Source: Achromobacter insolitus
GTDB lineage: Bacteria; Pseudomonadota; Gammaproteobacteria; Burkholderiales; Burkholderiaceae_B
Direction of reading: 5' to 3'
DNA length: 64,000 nt
Assembly: GCF_002209555.1 (NCBI RefSeq)
Contig: NZ_NJIF01000002.1
Location: 620,001 to 684,000, forward strand
Positions 1 to 8,579 of this stretch are shown in pieces (positions within the stretch are counted from its first letter, which is position 1; each line of letters opens with the position of its first letter). The translations under genes were made by a program, and so were the position numbers. Under the pieces are notes generated by a model that saw only the letters and a program-made list of their open reading frames with translations, made no database searches and was not told the origin of the DNA.

Positions 1-919
1 CGAACAGCACCACCAGCACCAGCACCGGCCCCAGGATCAGCATCCAGTGTTCCGTCCATGCGGTGGCAACCTGTTCCAGGCCCAGGTACACAGCCACGCC
101 CAATACCGGGCCGAAGATGGAGCCCATGCCGCCCAGGATGACCATGGCCATCAGTTCGCCGGACTTCTGCCAGGACGACATGTCGGGGCTGACGAATAGC
201 GCGTAGTTGGCCCACAGCGCGCCCGCCAGGCCCGTGCCCGCGGCCGACAGAACGAAGGCGGTGAGCCGGTAGCGCAACGGCGCGAGGCCCAGGCCGATGC
301 TGCGGCGAGGATTCTGCTTGATGCTTTGCAGCGCCATGCCGAAGGGCGAATTGACGATGCGGCGGCATGCCAGGACCCACGCCGTCATCAGCGCCAGGCA
401 AACGTAATAGAAGGTGGCGGGGCTGTTCATATCCAGGCCGGGCAGGGTGTTGGGCGTGTCGATGGACAGGCCGTCGTCGCCGCCATACACCATCAGGCCG
501 ACCAGGATGAAGTACAGCATCTGTCCGAATGCCAGCGTGATCATGATGAACTGCACGCCCGAGGTGCGCAGCGACAGGAAGCCCACCAGCAGTCCCGCCA
601 GCGCGGCGCCGGCGATGGCCAGCGGCCACATCACCAGCGCCGAGCTGCTGCCGCTCCAGCCGAACAGGGTGTCGCCCTGGCCGAGATGAAATCCCGCGAT
701 GCCGATCACGTAGCCACCCAGACCGAAGAAGGCGGCATGGCCGAAGCTGACCATGGCGCCGTAGCCCAGAATCAGATCCAGGCTGACCGCCGCGATGGCG
801 TAGATGAGAAAGCGGGTCATCAGATTGATCAGGAAGCTCTCGCCCGTGGCCGACGCGATGGCCGGCACCAGGACAAACAGCAGCAGCCCGATCGTGTTGA
901 CGATGGTTTTTCTGGTCAT
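1..919 (-). CDS. livM: Branched-chain amino acid-type ABC transporter permease LivM (3' end cut by window)
   Basis: This is the second inner-membrane permease of a HAAT-family ABC importer. The minus-strand frame stays open from an ATG at 917-919 to base 1, so about 306 codons are visible and the C-terminus lies outside the window. The translation begins MTRKTIVNTIGLLLFVLVPA and continues with alternating hydrophobic segments and the LivM-type stretch GYGAMVSFGHAAFFGLGGY. It starts 11 bases after the livH stop, so the two permeases are co-transcribed. The ATPases (livG/livF) would be expected beyond base 1. The substrate is probably an aromatic acid rather than leucine, because the operon upstream is a gentisate/hydroxybenzoate pathway; that is inference. 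Confidence 0.9.
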   Translation of the reverse strand, partial: MTRKTIVNTIGLLLFVLVPAIASATGESFLINLMTRFLIYAIAAVSLDLILGYGAMVSFGHAAFFGLGGYVIGIAGFHLGQGDTLFGWSGSSSALVMWPLAIAGAALAGLLVGFLSLRTSGVQFIMITLAFGQMLYFILVGLMVYGGDDGLSIDTPNTLPGLDMNSPATFYYVCLALMTAWVLACRRIVNSPFGMALQSIKQNPRRSIGLGLAPLRYRLTAFVLSAAGTGLAGALWANYALFVSPDMSSWQKSGELMAMVILGGMGSIFGPVLGVAVYLGLEQVATAWTEHWMLILGPVLVLVVLF

Positions 920-930
920 GGATCTTGTTC

Positions 931-1845
931 CTATCGCTGCGCGGGCACGAGGCCGCGCGGCCTGAACAGCAGCACGATGGCCATCAGGATGTAGATGCTG
1001 GCCGAGACCAGGCTGGAACTCGCTGAATCCGACAGCTCCGGCGGCAGCAGCCGCGACATCCAGAACGGAATGTAGGCGCGCCCGAGCGCATCGGTCATGC
1101 CGATCATCAGCGAACCCACAAGGGCGCCGCGCACGGACCCCACGCCTCCCACGACGATGACGACGAAGGTGGTGATCAGGATGCGTTCACCCATGCCGAT
1201 TTCCACGGCCAGCAGCGGCGCCGCCATCACGCCGGCAAAGCCGCAAAGCAGGGCGCCAAGCGTGAAGATCAGGGTGAACAGCCGCTGGATGTTCACGCCC
1301 AGCGCATCGACCATTTCGCCGTCATCCGCCCCGGCGCGCACCAGCATGCCGACTCGCGTGCGCGAGATGAGCAGCCACAGTCCCAGCGCCACCAGCACGC
1401 CGGCGCCGATGAAGGCCAGGCGCATGAGGGGGTAGTTCAGGCCGGGCAGGAGCTCCACCGAGCCCGACAGGAACGGCGGGATGTCCATGAAGGGCGGGCT
1501 GCGGCCGAACAGCACGGTCACCATCTCGTTGGTGAACAAGGTCAGGCCCAGCGTGGCCAGCACCTGGTCCAGGTGATCGCGGCGATATAGATGGCGGATT
1601 ACCAGCAGTTCCACCACCAGACCATAGAGTGCGGCGCCAGCCAGCGCCGCCAGCAGGGCCGCCAGGAATGAGCCGGTTGCGGCGGCCGCGCTGGCGGCGC
1701 AGAACGCGCCCACCATGTAGAACGAGCCGTGCGTCAGGTTGATGACGTTCATGATGCCGAACACCAGCGTCAAGCCCGCCGACAGCAGGAACAGCAAAGC
1801 GCTGTACTGCAGGCCGTTCAAGACCTGCTCCAGGAACATCAGCAT
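931..1845 (-). CDS. livH: Branched-chain amino acid-type ABC transporter permease LivH
   Basis: First inner-membrane permease of the HAAT importer, 304 residues, close to the usual 290-310. It has the family pattern of hydrophobic segments with the early LivH signature SAGLTLVFGIMNVINLTHG and a C-terminal FRPRGL motif. A start 16 codons further upstream is open, but the ATG at 1843-1845 is preceded by AAGGAG seven bases away and gives the normal N-terminus MLMFLEQVLNGLQYSALL. It lies between the substrate-binding protein gene (69 bases upstream) and livM (11 bases downstream). Confidence 0.92.
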   Translation of the reverse strand: MLMFLEQVLNGLQYSALLFLLSAGLTLVFGIMNVINLTHGSFYMVGAFCAASAAAATGSFLAALLAALAGAALYGLVVELLVIRHLYRRDHLDQVLATLGLTLFTNEMVTVLFGRSPPFMDIPPFLSGSVELLPGLNYPLMRLAFIGAGVLVALGLWLLISRTRVGMLVRAGADDGEMVDALGVNIQRLFTLIFTLGALLCGFAGVMAAPLLAVEIGMGERILITTFVVIVVGGVGSVRGALVGSLMIGMTDALGRAYIPFWMSRLLPPELSDSASSSLVSASIYILMAIVLLFRPRGLVPAQR

Positions 1846-1914
1846 GGGGGACTCCTTGTGGAGTGGGCCGGCGCCCGGCCGGACTGCGCGCAATCCGCCG
1901 GGCGCGGCGCGGGA

Positions 1915-3090
1915 CTACATCTTGCAGTCGGCGGCGTGCACGTCGGTATGGTCGCGCGCGATGACCTTAAGGTTTTTGTAGACCAGCTTTCCGTCCGGGC
2001 CGGCTTCGATATGCAGCAGATACCAGTCCTGGATCGGATGCTGGTTGGGGCCGAATTTGAACTTGCCCCGCACGCTGGGGAAGTCGGCGCGGCGCAGCGC
2101 GTTGCGGAAGTCGTCCGCGCGGCCGGTGATGTCGCCGTCAACGGCCTTCAGCGCGGAGCCGATCAGGTTGGCGGTGTCATATGCTTGCGCCGCGTAGGCG
2201 GTGGGCGCGCGGTTGTAGGCCTTGGTGAATGCCTCCACGAAATGCTTGCTTTGCGGATTGTCGAGGTCCGCGCTCCAGAGGGAACTCAGGTAGAAACCCT
2301 TGCCGGCCGTGCCGGTCGCCGCCAGCATGCGGTCGTCCATCGAGTAGATGGGCGTAATCATGCGGATCTTGTCGGCGAGCCCGGAATTGGCGAACTGCTT
2401 GGTCAGGTTGATACCCGCGCCGCCGGGATGAAACTGAAAGATGGCGTCGGGGTTGAGCGAACGGATTCGCGCCAGTTCGACCGAGAAGTCGGCCTGTTCG
2501 AGCTTGGTGTAGATCTCGTCGGCGATCTCGCCCTTATAGGTGCGCTTGAAGCCTGCAACGGCATCGCGTCCGGCCTGGTAGTTGGGCGCCATGATGACCA
2601 CGCGCTTGGCGCCCAGTTCATTGGCTGCCAGGCCAGCGGTGTCGGCGTAGGAGTCGTTCTGGAACGCCACCGAGAAGTAGTTCGGGTTGCAGGCCTTGCC
2701 AGCGTAGTTGGACGGGCCGGCGTTCAGGCTGACGTAGAAGCCGCCCGCATTCAGCACCGTCGGGCCTACGGCCGCCATGACATTGGAGAAGTTGATGCCG
2801 GTGAAGAGCCGCACGCCGCCCTGCACCATTTTGTCGGCGATCTGCTTGGCGTTGGCCGGCTTGAGCGCATCGTCCTCGACGCGCACGTTGACCGGCACGC
2901 CCCCCAGTTTGCCGCCGCCTTCCTTCACGGCCAGCATGAACGCATCGCGCTCGTCTTCGCCGATGTAGCCTGCGGGTGTGGACAAGGTGCCGATGAAGCC
3001 GATGTCCACGGGCTTGGGCTGCGCGCCGGCCGCGGATGCGGCCAGCGCAAGCATGAGGGCGGCGGTTCCACCGCTGAGGGTCTTCTTCAT
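1915..3090 (-). CDS. ABC transporter periplasmic substrate-binding protein, LivK-like (Peripla_BP_6)
   Basis: Periplasmic receptor for the importer encoded by livHM, 391 residues. The N-terminus is a typical Sec signal peptide (MKKTLSGGTAALMLALAASA followed by AGAQ), and the mature part begins with the type I fold pattern DIGFIGTLSTPAGYIG. It precedes the permease genes in the same direction. It sits behind a flavoprotein hydroxylase gene in an aromatic-acid operon, so a hydroxybenzoate or similar ligand is more likely than a branched-chain amino acid. The ligand cannot be read from sequence. Confidence 0.9.
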   Translation of the reverse strand: MKKTLSGGTAALMLALAASAAGAQPKPVDIGFIGTLSTPAGYIGEDERDAFMLAVKEGGGKLGGVPVNVRVEDDALKPANAKQIADKMVQGGVRLFTGINFSNVMAAVGPTVLNAGGFYVSLNAGPSNYAGKACNPNYFSVAFQNDSYADTAGLAANELGAKRVVIMAPNYQAGRDAVAGFKRTYKGEIADEIYTKLEQADFSVELARIRSLNPDAIFQFHPGGAGINLTKQFANSGLADKIRMITPIYSMDDRMLAATGTAGKGFYLSSLWSADLDNPQSKHFVEAFTKAYNRAPTAYAAQAYDTANLIGSALKAVDGDITGRADDFRNALRRADFPSVRGKFKFGPNQHPIQDWYLLHIEAGPDGKLVYKNLKVIARDHTDVHAADCKM

Positions 3091-3135
3091 GGCTGTCTTC
3101 TCCTATGTTGATTTTTTTGCTGCTATTCGACTGCT

Positions 3136-4338
3136 TCAACGAAAAGTGAGGCAGTTCTCCACTTTCCAACCGTACAGCCACTGCAACGCGTCGTAGAACT
3201 GGGACTGGCTGCGACCGGTCCACAGCATGTTGCGCACGGTGCGTTCGACGCCCCGCGCGTGATAAAGCCTGCCCATCTCTCGCGTGGACCACACCACGCG
3301 CGCGCTGCGCGGAATGCGGACCGATTCATACAGGCGGAACGCGGCTTCCAGGTCGTGCTCGCAGCGCCTGACGGCTTCGCCCAGCGTCACTGCGTCTTCC
3401 AGTGCCATGCAGGCGCCCTGGGCCATGTATTGCGTCATGGGATGGGCGGCATCGCCTAGGATGGTTACACGGCCCTGGCCCCAGCGCTCGACCGGCTCGC
3501 GGTCGGCGGTGGCCCAGCGCTTCCAGGACGTGGGGCGGTCCAGCATCTGGTGGGGGCGGGGGTGTATGCCCTGGAAATAGGACAGCACTTCCTCCTTGCT
3601 GCCCTCGCGCACGCCCCATTCTTCCTGTTCGCGGCTGTGGAAAGTCACCACCAGGTTGTATTGCTGGCCGCCGCGCAGGGGATAGTGCACCAGGTGGCAA
3701 TGCGGGCCAGCCCACAGCACGGGCGCGTTGATGCGCAGTTCCTCCGGCATGTTCTCGCGCTCGACCACGGCGCGGTACACCACGTGGCCGGTCACGCGGG
3801 CCGGGTCACCGATCATGCGCTCGCGGATCACGGACTTCACGCCGTCGGCGCCCACCACGGCGTTGGCGCGGTAGCGGTTGCCCTGCGTGTCCACCACTTC
3901 CACACCCTTGTCGTCTTGCGACATGGAAGCAATCTGCGTAGACGTGCGGAAGCGGATCAACGGATTCTGCTGCACGGCCTCAAGTATGGACAAGTGGATG
4001 TCGGCGCGATGAATAACCGCATAGGGACCGCCGAAGCGATTGCGGAAGGCCTCGCCGGTATCGATGCGCACGACTTCCTTGGCATCCACCGCGTCCATCA
4101 TGATGATGTGGTCTGTGAATACGGCGCGGTTCCTTGCGGTCTGTCCCACACCCAGGGCATCCAGCGCCGCGAAGGCATTGGGGCCCAACTGTATGCCGGC
4201 GCCGATCTCGCCAATGTGTGCGGCCTGCTCCAACAGTTGCACGGCGATGCCCTGACGGGTCAGCGCGAGCGCGGCTGCCAGCCCGCCAATGCCGCCGCCC
4301 ACCACGATCACGGATTTTTCAGTTTGCGTTGCGTTCAT
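3136..4338 (-). CDS. FAD-dependent aromatic hydroxylase, 3-hydroxybenzoate 6-monooxygenase-like
   Basis: Class A flavoprotein monooxygenase of 400 residues. It shows the dinucleotide-binding motif GGGIGG at about 14-19, the DG motif (VGADGVKSVIRE) in the middle and the GD motif (VTILGDAAHPMTQYMAQGA) that binds the FAD ribityl. Length and motifs fit NAD(P)H-dependent 3-hydroxybenzoate 6-hydroxylases (NagX/MhbM/XlnD), which make gentisate. Gentisate dioxygenase, maleylpyruvate isomerase and fumarylpyruvate hydrolase genes lie in the same operon, which supports that assignment. Salicylate 1-hydroxylase is a related alternative, but it would feed catechol, for which no cleavage gene is present here. 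Confidence 0.82.
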   Translation of the reverse strand: MNATQTEKSVIVVGGGIGGLAAALALTRQGIAVQLLEQAAHIGEIGAGIQLGPNAFAALDALGVGQTARNRAVFTDHIIMMDAVDAKEVVRIDTGEAFRNRFGGPYAVIHRADIHLSILEAVQQNPLIRFRTSTQIASMSQDDKGVEVVDTQGNRYRANAVVGADGVKSVIRERMIGDPARVTGHVVYRAVVERENMPEELRINAPVLWAGPHCHLVHYPLRGGQQYNLVVTFHSREQEEWGVREGSKEEVLSYFQGIHPRPHQMLDRPTSWKRWATADREPVERWGQGRVTILGDAAHPMTQYMAQGACMALEDAVTLGEAVRRCEHDLEAAFRLYESVRIPRSARVVWSTREMGRLYHARGVERTVRNMLWTGRSQSQFYDALQWLYGWKVENCLTFR

Positions 4339-4356
4339 GTGTGGCCTCCGCGCCGT

Positions 4357-5709
4357 TCAGTCCTGGCCGCCCAGGAACACGCCTTGCTTTACCAACTGCG
4401 CTTGCAAGGCGGGGATGGGAACGTCGCCCGGGGCAATGCCGGCGCGTAGCGCCATCGCGGCGGCCGTGCCGGCAGCCTCGCCCATCACGAAGCAGCTGCC
4501 GCTGACTCGCGCGGCCGACTGGCCTTCGTGCGTCATGGAGGCGCAGCGGCCGGCCACCAGCACATTGCCGGCCACGCCCGCGGCGCGTTTTGGCACCATC
4601 ATGCGGAATGGCAGCTGGTTGTATCCGCGCGACTCCGGAATCGGCGGCCACAGCCATTTCACGTCGCCCGCCGTGTGCATTTCCAGCGGCCAGCCATTGA
4701 CGCCGATGCTGTCGGGAAAGTCGGCGCAGCCCAGCACGTCTTCCTGGCTCAAGACGGCTTCGCCCACGATGCGGCGTGTTTCGCGGATGCCGAGCTGAGG
4801 GGCGATGTCCAGCACGTAGGCGTTTTCGAAACCCGGTACCTTGGCGCGCAGAAAGGCTAGGTATTGCACGATCTGGCGGCGCCCTTCGAGCTCGCCCGCC
4901 GACAGGGAATCGGCATCCGTGCCATCGGCCGCGCTGCCGTCGGCGTTGGCCAGCTGGGTCACGTTGACCCGCCATTCGTAGTCATGTTTTTGCGGACGCA
5001 CGATGGCGCCGCGGCGCGGGAAAGTGAATTCACCGCTCGCCGCGGCCTGGTCCATCAACTGCGGGATCGTCTTCCAGGCTTCCTGCGCGCGGACGCCGTC
5101 AACATTGCCCACCTTGAACATCAGCGTGGGATAGAGCATGCCGCCGTGCTCGTCGCCTTTCTCGAAAGGCAGGCCGCCCCACTGGGCGATGTCGGCATCG
5201 CCCGAGCAGTCGATGAAGATCCTGCCGCGCACGGCGCAACGTCCGGATTTGGTTTCCAGGAACAGGGCGTCCACGTTGCCATCGGCGCCGCGGACAAGGT
5301 CCGTGGCCAGGGCATGGAACAGCACCCGGGCGCCGCTGGCCTGCAGCAGCCCGTCGGCGGCGCACTTGAAGGCCGAAATGTCATAGGCCTGGGCATGTAT
5401 TTTGCCCAGGATCAGGTGCGGGTCGTTCAAGCCATCCATGGCGCGCATGCGGTCCAGCAGCTCGTCCGTCATGCCATGGACCACCTGGCGGATGTCGCCC
5501 CGCACGTTCGCGTGCAGGCCGCAGAAGTTGGATACGCCGGCCGCAGTGCCCATGCCTCCCAGAAAGCCGTAGCGTTCCACCAGCAGCACGCTGGCGCCAT
5601 TGCGCGCGGCGCTGGCGGCGGCCAGAAGCCCGGCAGGGCCGCCGCCCAGCACGACGGCGTCATATTCGCCGTAGATCGGGACCTGGCGGGCGGGTTCGGT
5701 GATGACCAT
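4357..5709 (-). CDS. FAD-dependent oxidoreductase (FAD_oxidored family), function unknown
   Basis: A 450-residue flavoprotein with an N-terminal Rossmann motif (YDAVVLGGGPAGLLAAASAA, about residues 16-35), an acidic end of the second strand (LLVERYGFLGGMGTAAGV) and a C-terminal FAD contact (NVLVAGRCASMTHEGQSAARV). The GMGTAAGVSNFCG stretch and the SGDADIA segment are typical of the PF12831 family, whose substrates are mostly unknown. It lies 18 bases upstream of the hydroxylase gene and 58 bases downstream of a Bug receptor gene in a gentisate operon. None of the standard gentisate steps needs it, so it may act on a side-chain or precursor of the pathway; that is inference. Confidence 0.8.
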   Translation of the reverse strand: MVITEPARQVPIYGEYDAVVLGGGPAGLLAAASAARNGASVLLVERYGFLGGMGTAAGVSNFCGLHANVRGDIRQVVHGMTDELLDRMRAMDGLNDPHLILGKIHAQAYDISAFKCAADGLLQASGARVLFHALATDLVRGADGNVDALFLETKSGRCAVRGRIFIDCSGDADIAQWGGLPFEKGDEHGGMLYPTLMFKVGNVDGVRAQEAWKTIPQLMDQAAASGEFTFPRRGAIVRPQKHDYEWRVNVTQLANADGSAADGTDADSLSAGELEGRRQIVQYLAFLRAKVPGFENAYVLDIAPQLGIRETRRIVGEAVLSQEDVLGCADFPDSIGVNGWPLEMHTAGDVKWLWPPIPESRGYNQLPFRMMVPKRAAGVAGNVLVAGRCASMTHEGQSAARVSGSCFVMGEAAGTAAAMALRAGIAPGDVPIPALQAQLVKQGVFLGGQD

Positions 5710-5767
5710 CCCATTCTCCTTGCATATGCCGAGCCGGGCAGCGCCTTGCGGCGCGCCCGGCGCTGGT

Positions 5768-6769
5768 TTACTGGCCCTTGATGCCCAGCTTCTTGATCAG
5801 CGGCTCCCAGCGCTTGAGTTCGTCGTCCATGTAGGCGCGGAACACGGCGGGCGTGGTGGCGGCGGGATCCATGAACTGGGCCTGCAGGCGCTTGGTGACT
5901 TCCGGGTCGCGTATGGCCAGGATCAGCGCGTCGGACAGCTTCTTCTGGATGTCGGCGGGGACCTTGGACGAGATCACGAAGCCGATCCATGCAGAGCCTT
6001 CGATGCCCTGCACGCCAACTTCCGCCAGCGTCGGAATCTCGGGCAGCAGCGCGGACCGTTTGGACGAAGTGACGGCCAGCGCCTTGAGACGTCCGTCCTT
6101 CACCATGGGCATGACGGCGATGGGCGGCAGCGCGGCGAACTGCGTGTCGCCCGACAAGAGCGAAGTCAGCGCGGCGGGCGACGAGGGGTAGGGCACATGC
6201 GTAGCGCGCGCGCCGGTCTGCTGCAGCATCAGTTCCACGGCCAGGTGCGACACGGTGCCGGCGCCCGTGGACGGGAAGTTGTACTTGTCCGAGTTTTTCT
6301 TCAGCGCGTCCAGCAACTGGCCGATGTTTTCGATGCCGGCCGTGGCAGGCACTACCAGCACATTGGGCTGGTGCACCGCCAGCGTCAGCGGCGACAGGTC
6401 GGTCGCTGGCGCGTAGGGCAGCTTGTCGAAGAGCAGGGTGTTGTTGACCAGCGGGCCGGTGATGGACACGCCGAAGGTGTAGCCGTCGGGCTTGGCGTTC
6501 GCAATGGCATAGGTGCCGATGTTGCCGCTGGCGCCCGGCTTGTTTTCAATGACGATGGTCTGGCCCAGGATTGCGCCGGCCTTTTCGCCGACGATCCGGG
6601 CCACCTGGTCGGGGCTGGACCCTGGCCCGAAGGGGACGATGGCCTTGAGCGGCTGCGTCGGCCAAGCCTGGGCATGTGCCGCGGATACCGGCGCCAGCGC
6701 GGCCAGGCCCAGGATCAGCGCATGGGTAGCGATACGGCGCGCCCACAGAGGCACGGTGTGCTTATTCAT
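5768..6769 (-). CDS. Tripartite tricarboxylate transporter-type periplasmic receptor (Bug family)
   Basis: Periplasmic binding protein of 333 residues with a signal peptide ending near VSAAHA and the Bug-family start WPTQPLKAIVPFGPGSSPDQ, followed by the conserved VIENKPGASGNIG and PDGYTF motifs. Bug receptors bind carboxylates and normally serve TctAB membrane proteins. No tctAB genes are in the window, as is common for the many orphan Bug receptors of Bordetella and relatives. The start codon overlaps the end of the preceding chorismate mutase-like gene by eight bases, so it belongs to the gentisate operon. A hydroxybenzoate ligand is plausible but not shown. Confidence 0.93.
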   Translation of the reverse strand: MNKHTVPLWARRIATHALILGLAALAPVSAAHAQAWPTQPLKAIVPFGPGSSPDQVARIVGEKAGAILGQTIVIENKPGASGNIGTYAIANAKPDGYTFGVSITGPLVNNTLLFDKLPYAPATDLSPLTLAVHQPNVLVVPATAGIENIGQLLDALKKNSDKYNFPSTGAGTVSHLAVELMLQQTGARATHVPYPSSPAALTSLLSGDTQFAALPPIAVMPMVKDGRLKALAVTSSKRSALLPEIPTLAEVGVQGIEGSAWIGFVISSKVPADIQKKLSDALILAIRDPEVTKRLQAQFMDPAATTPAVFRAYMDDELKRWEPLIKKLGIKGQ

Positions 6770-7145
6770 GGGTGTCTCCCAGGTCCTTCATGGCGTTGAA
6801 GTAGGTCTGTTCGTTGGCGATGAAGGCCGCCACCATGGCCCGGTAGGTGGCGTCCACCACCTGGTCCAGATTGGCGAAGCCCTGGTTGTGGCGTTCGGCC
6901 AGCAGGCGCGCTTTTTCGAAGACCTGCGCCTGGCGGGCGGGCGCGCTGACCTGGAAAGCATCGCGCTTGAAGCGCGCGGCGTCCTTCACGTACATGGCGC
7001 GCTCGGCGATGAGGCGCACGATCTCATCGTCCAGCCGGTCGATGTTGGCGCGCACCTCAGCCAGCGTGGCGCAAAGCGGACGGTAGGACGGGTCGGTATA
7101 GGCGCGCAGCGGGGCGCCCTGGGTATCGGGTTCCTGGTTGCTCAC
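6762..7145 (-). CDS. Chorismate mutase type II (AroQ/PchB-fold) family protein
   Basis: A 127-residue, all-helical protein of the AroQ fold. The core pattern is visible: VRANIDRLDDEIVRLIAER near residues 30-48, then ARFKRD, a PARQAQVFEKAR segment and a C-terminal helix ending ANEQTYF. These contain the basic and Gln residues that bind chorismate in chorismate mutases and isochorismate pyruvate lyases. The start is a GTG overlapping the stop of the maleylpyruvate isomerase gene as GTGA, so translation is coupled. Longer frames upstream are shadows. Its presence in a hydroxybenzoate operon is notable, because PchB-type lyases produce salicylate; whether it is catalytic is unknown. Confidence 0.85.
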   Translation of the reverse strand: MSNQEPDTQGAPLRAYTDPSYRPLCATLAEVRANIDRLDDEIVRLIAERAMYVKDAARFKRDAFQVSAPARQAQVFEKARLLAERHNQGFANLDQVVDATYRAMVAAFIANEQTYFNAMKDLGDTHE

Positions 7146-7780
7146 TTTGTATAGTCCGGTTGCCGGTTGGGAGCGGCCTGCTGGAAGGCGGGCTGCGCAT
7201 TGCAGTGTTCGTAGATGCGCAGGGCATTCGTATAGGCGGAAAGATCGCAGCCCATGCGCAGCGCGTTTGCCACTTGCGGAACCAGGCAGCAGTCCGCCAG
7301 CGTGGGCGCGTCGCCGAAGCAGTAGGCGCCGTGGCCATGGCGGACCAACAGCGCCTCCACGGCCGTCATGCCTTCGCGGATCCAGTGGTGGTACCACGCG
7401 TTCTTCTGTTCGTCGCTGGCGCCCAGCACGTCCTGCAGGTAGCGCAGGATGCGCATGTTGTTGACGGGATGGATATCGCAGGAAATGGCGTCCGCCAGCT
7501 CCAGGACGCGGGCCCGTTCGAGCGTGGCGGCGGGAACCAGGCGCGGTTCGGGATAGGTGGCGTCCAGGTAATCGACGATGGCCAGCGATTGGGACAACTG
7601 GATGTCGCCATCGATCAACAAGGGCACGCCCGCCGACGGGTTCTTGACCATGTAGTCCGCGGCGCGCTGCTCCTGCTTGCGCAGGTTCACGGGCAGATAG
7701 TCGTAGGACAAGCCCTTTAGCGCCAATGCGATGCGCACGCGGTAGGAGGTGGAACTGTTGAAGAAGCTGTGCAGTTGCAT
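7142..7780 (-). CDS. Maleylpyruvate isomerase (zeta-class GST)
   Basis: Glutathione-dependent cis-trans isomerase of 212 residues that converts maleylpyruvate, the gentisate ring-cleavage product, to fumarylpyruvate in the cytoplasm. The thioredoxin-fold N-terminus MQLHSFFNSSTSYRVRIALA carries the zeta-class SSxSxRVR glutathione site, and a helical GST C-domain follows. The ATG at 7778-7780 gives the N-terminus normal for NagL/MaiA proteins. A GTG seven codons upstream, overlapping the preceding stop, is the alternative start. It is flanked by fumarylpyruvate hydrolase upstream and the AroQ-like gene downstream. Confidence 0.92.
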   Translation of the reverse strand: MQLHSFFNSSTSYRVRIALALKGLSYDYLPVNLRKQEQRAADYMVKNPSAGVPLLIDGDIQLSQSLAIVDYLDATYPEPRLVPAATLERARVLELADAISCDIHPVNNMRILRYLQDVLGASDEQKNAWYHHWIREGMTAVEALLVRHGHGAYCFGDAPTLADCCLVPQVANALRMGCDLSAYTNALRIYEHCNAQPAFQQAAPNRQPDYTK

Positions 7781-7797
7781 GCGGGTTCCCGGAAGGT

Positions 7798-8496
7798 TCA
7801 CGCCATCTGCACGCTGAGCGTGCCCAGGCCGTCGACGCCGCCGACCATCTTGTCGCCGCGTACCACGGGGCCCACGCCCTCGGGCGTGCCGGTGTAGATC
7901 AGGTCGCCGGCTTCCAGGCGGAAGTACTTGGACAGGTAGGCAATGGTCTCGGCCACGGACCAGATCAGCTTGCCGATGTCGCTTCTTTGCTTGTCGGCGC
8001 CGTTTACCTGCAGCCAGATGCCAGCCTGGTCGATGTTCCGGACCGAGGCGGCGGGATGCAGCGGGCCGATCGGGGCGCTGAGATCGAAGGCCTTGCCCAG
8101 TTCCCAGGGGCGGCCCGCTTCGCGCATCTTCATCTGGAGGTCGCGGCGGGTCATGTCCAGGCCGACGGCATAGCCCCAGACGTGTTGCAGCGCTTCTTCG
8201 ACGGGGATGTTCGCGCCGCCCTTGCCGATGGCCGCGACCAGTTCGATCTCGTAGTGCAGGTTGGCGGTTTCCGGGGGGTAAGGCAGCGACAGCGTGCAGC
8301 CCTCCGCCACGGGCACCACGGCGTCGGCCGGCTTGCAGAAGAAGAACGGCGGTTCACGGTCGGGATCGAAGCCCATTTCGCGGGCGTGCGCGGCGTAGTT
8401 GCGGCCCACGCAATAGACGCGGCGCACGGGGAAGCTGTCCTGGCTGCCGGCGACCGGCACGGCGATGGGGGCGGCGGGATCAAAGACGTAAGACAT
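7798..8496 (-). CDS. Fumarylpyruvate hydrolase (FAH family)
   Basis: Hydrolyses fumarylpyruvate to fumarate and pyruvate, the last gentisate-pathway step. The protein is 232 residues long, the usual size for NagK-type enzymes and much shorter than fumarylacetoacetase. It shows [13 protein letters not shown], the metal-binding acidic pair in [12 protein letters not shown], the aspartate in [12 protein letters not shown], and the family ending [13 protein letters not shown]. It lies between gentisate dioxygenase (83 bases upstream) and maleylpyruvate isomerase. Confidence 0.93.
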   Translation of the reverse strand: MSYVFDPAAPIAVPVAGSQDSFPVRRVYCVGRNYAAHAREMGFDPDREPPFFFCKPADAVVPVAEGCTLSLPYPPETANLHYEIELVAAIGKGGANIPVEEALQHVWGYAVGLDMTRRDLQMKMREAGRPWELGKAFDLSAPIGPLHPAASVRNIDQAGIWLQVNGADKQRSDIGKLIWSVAETIAYLSKYFRLEAGDLIYTGTPEGVGPVVRGDKMVGGVDGLGTLSVQMA

Positions 8497-8579
8497 GGGT
8501 CACCTTTATGTATGTGTATGCACGGCCGGGGTCCGGCGCGGCCCCGGCCTGAAATGGCAATAGAGGAATGCGGCGGCGT

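Noticed and set aside
1729..3111. A 460-codon plus-strand frame opposite the Liv-type receptor gene
   Set aside because: The minus-strand receptor has a signal peptide and family motifs; the plus frame has none.
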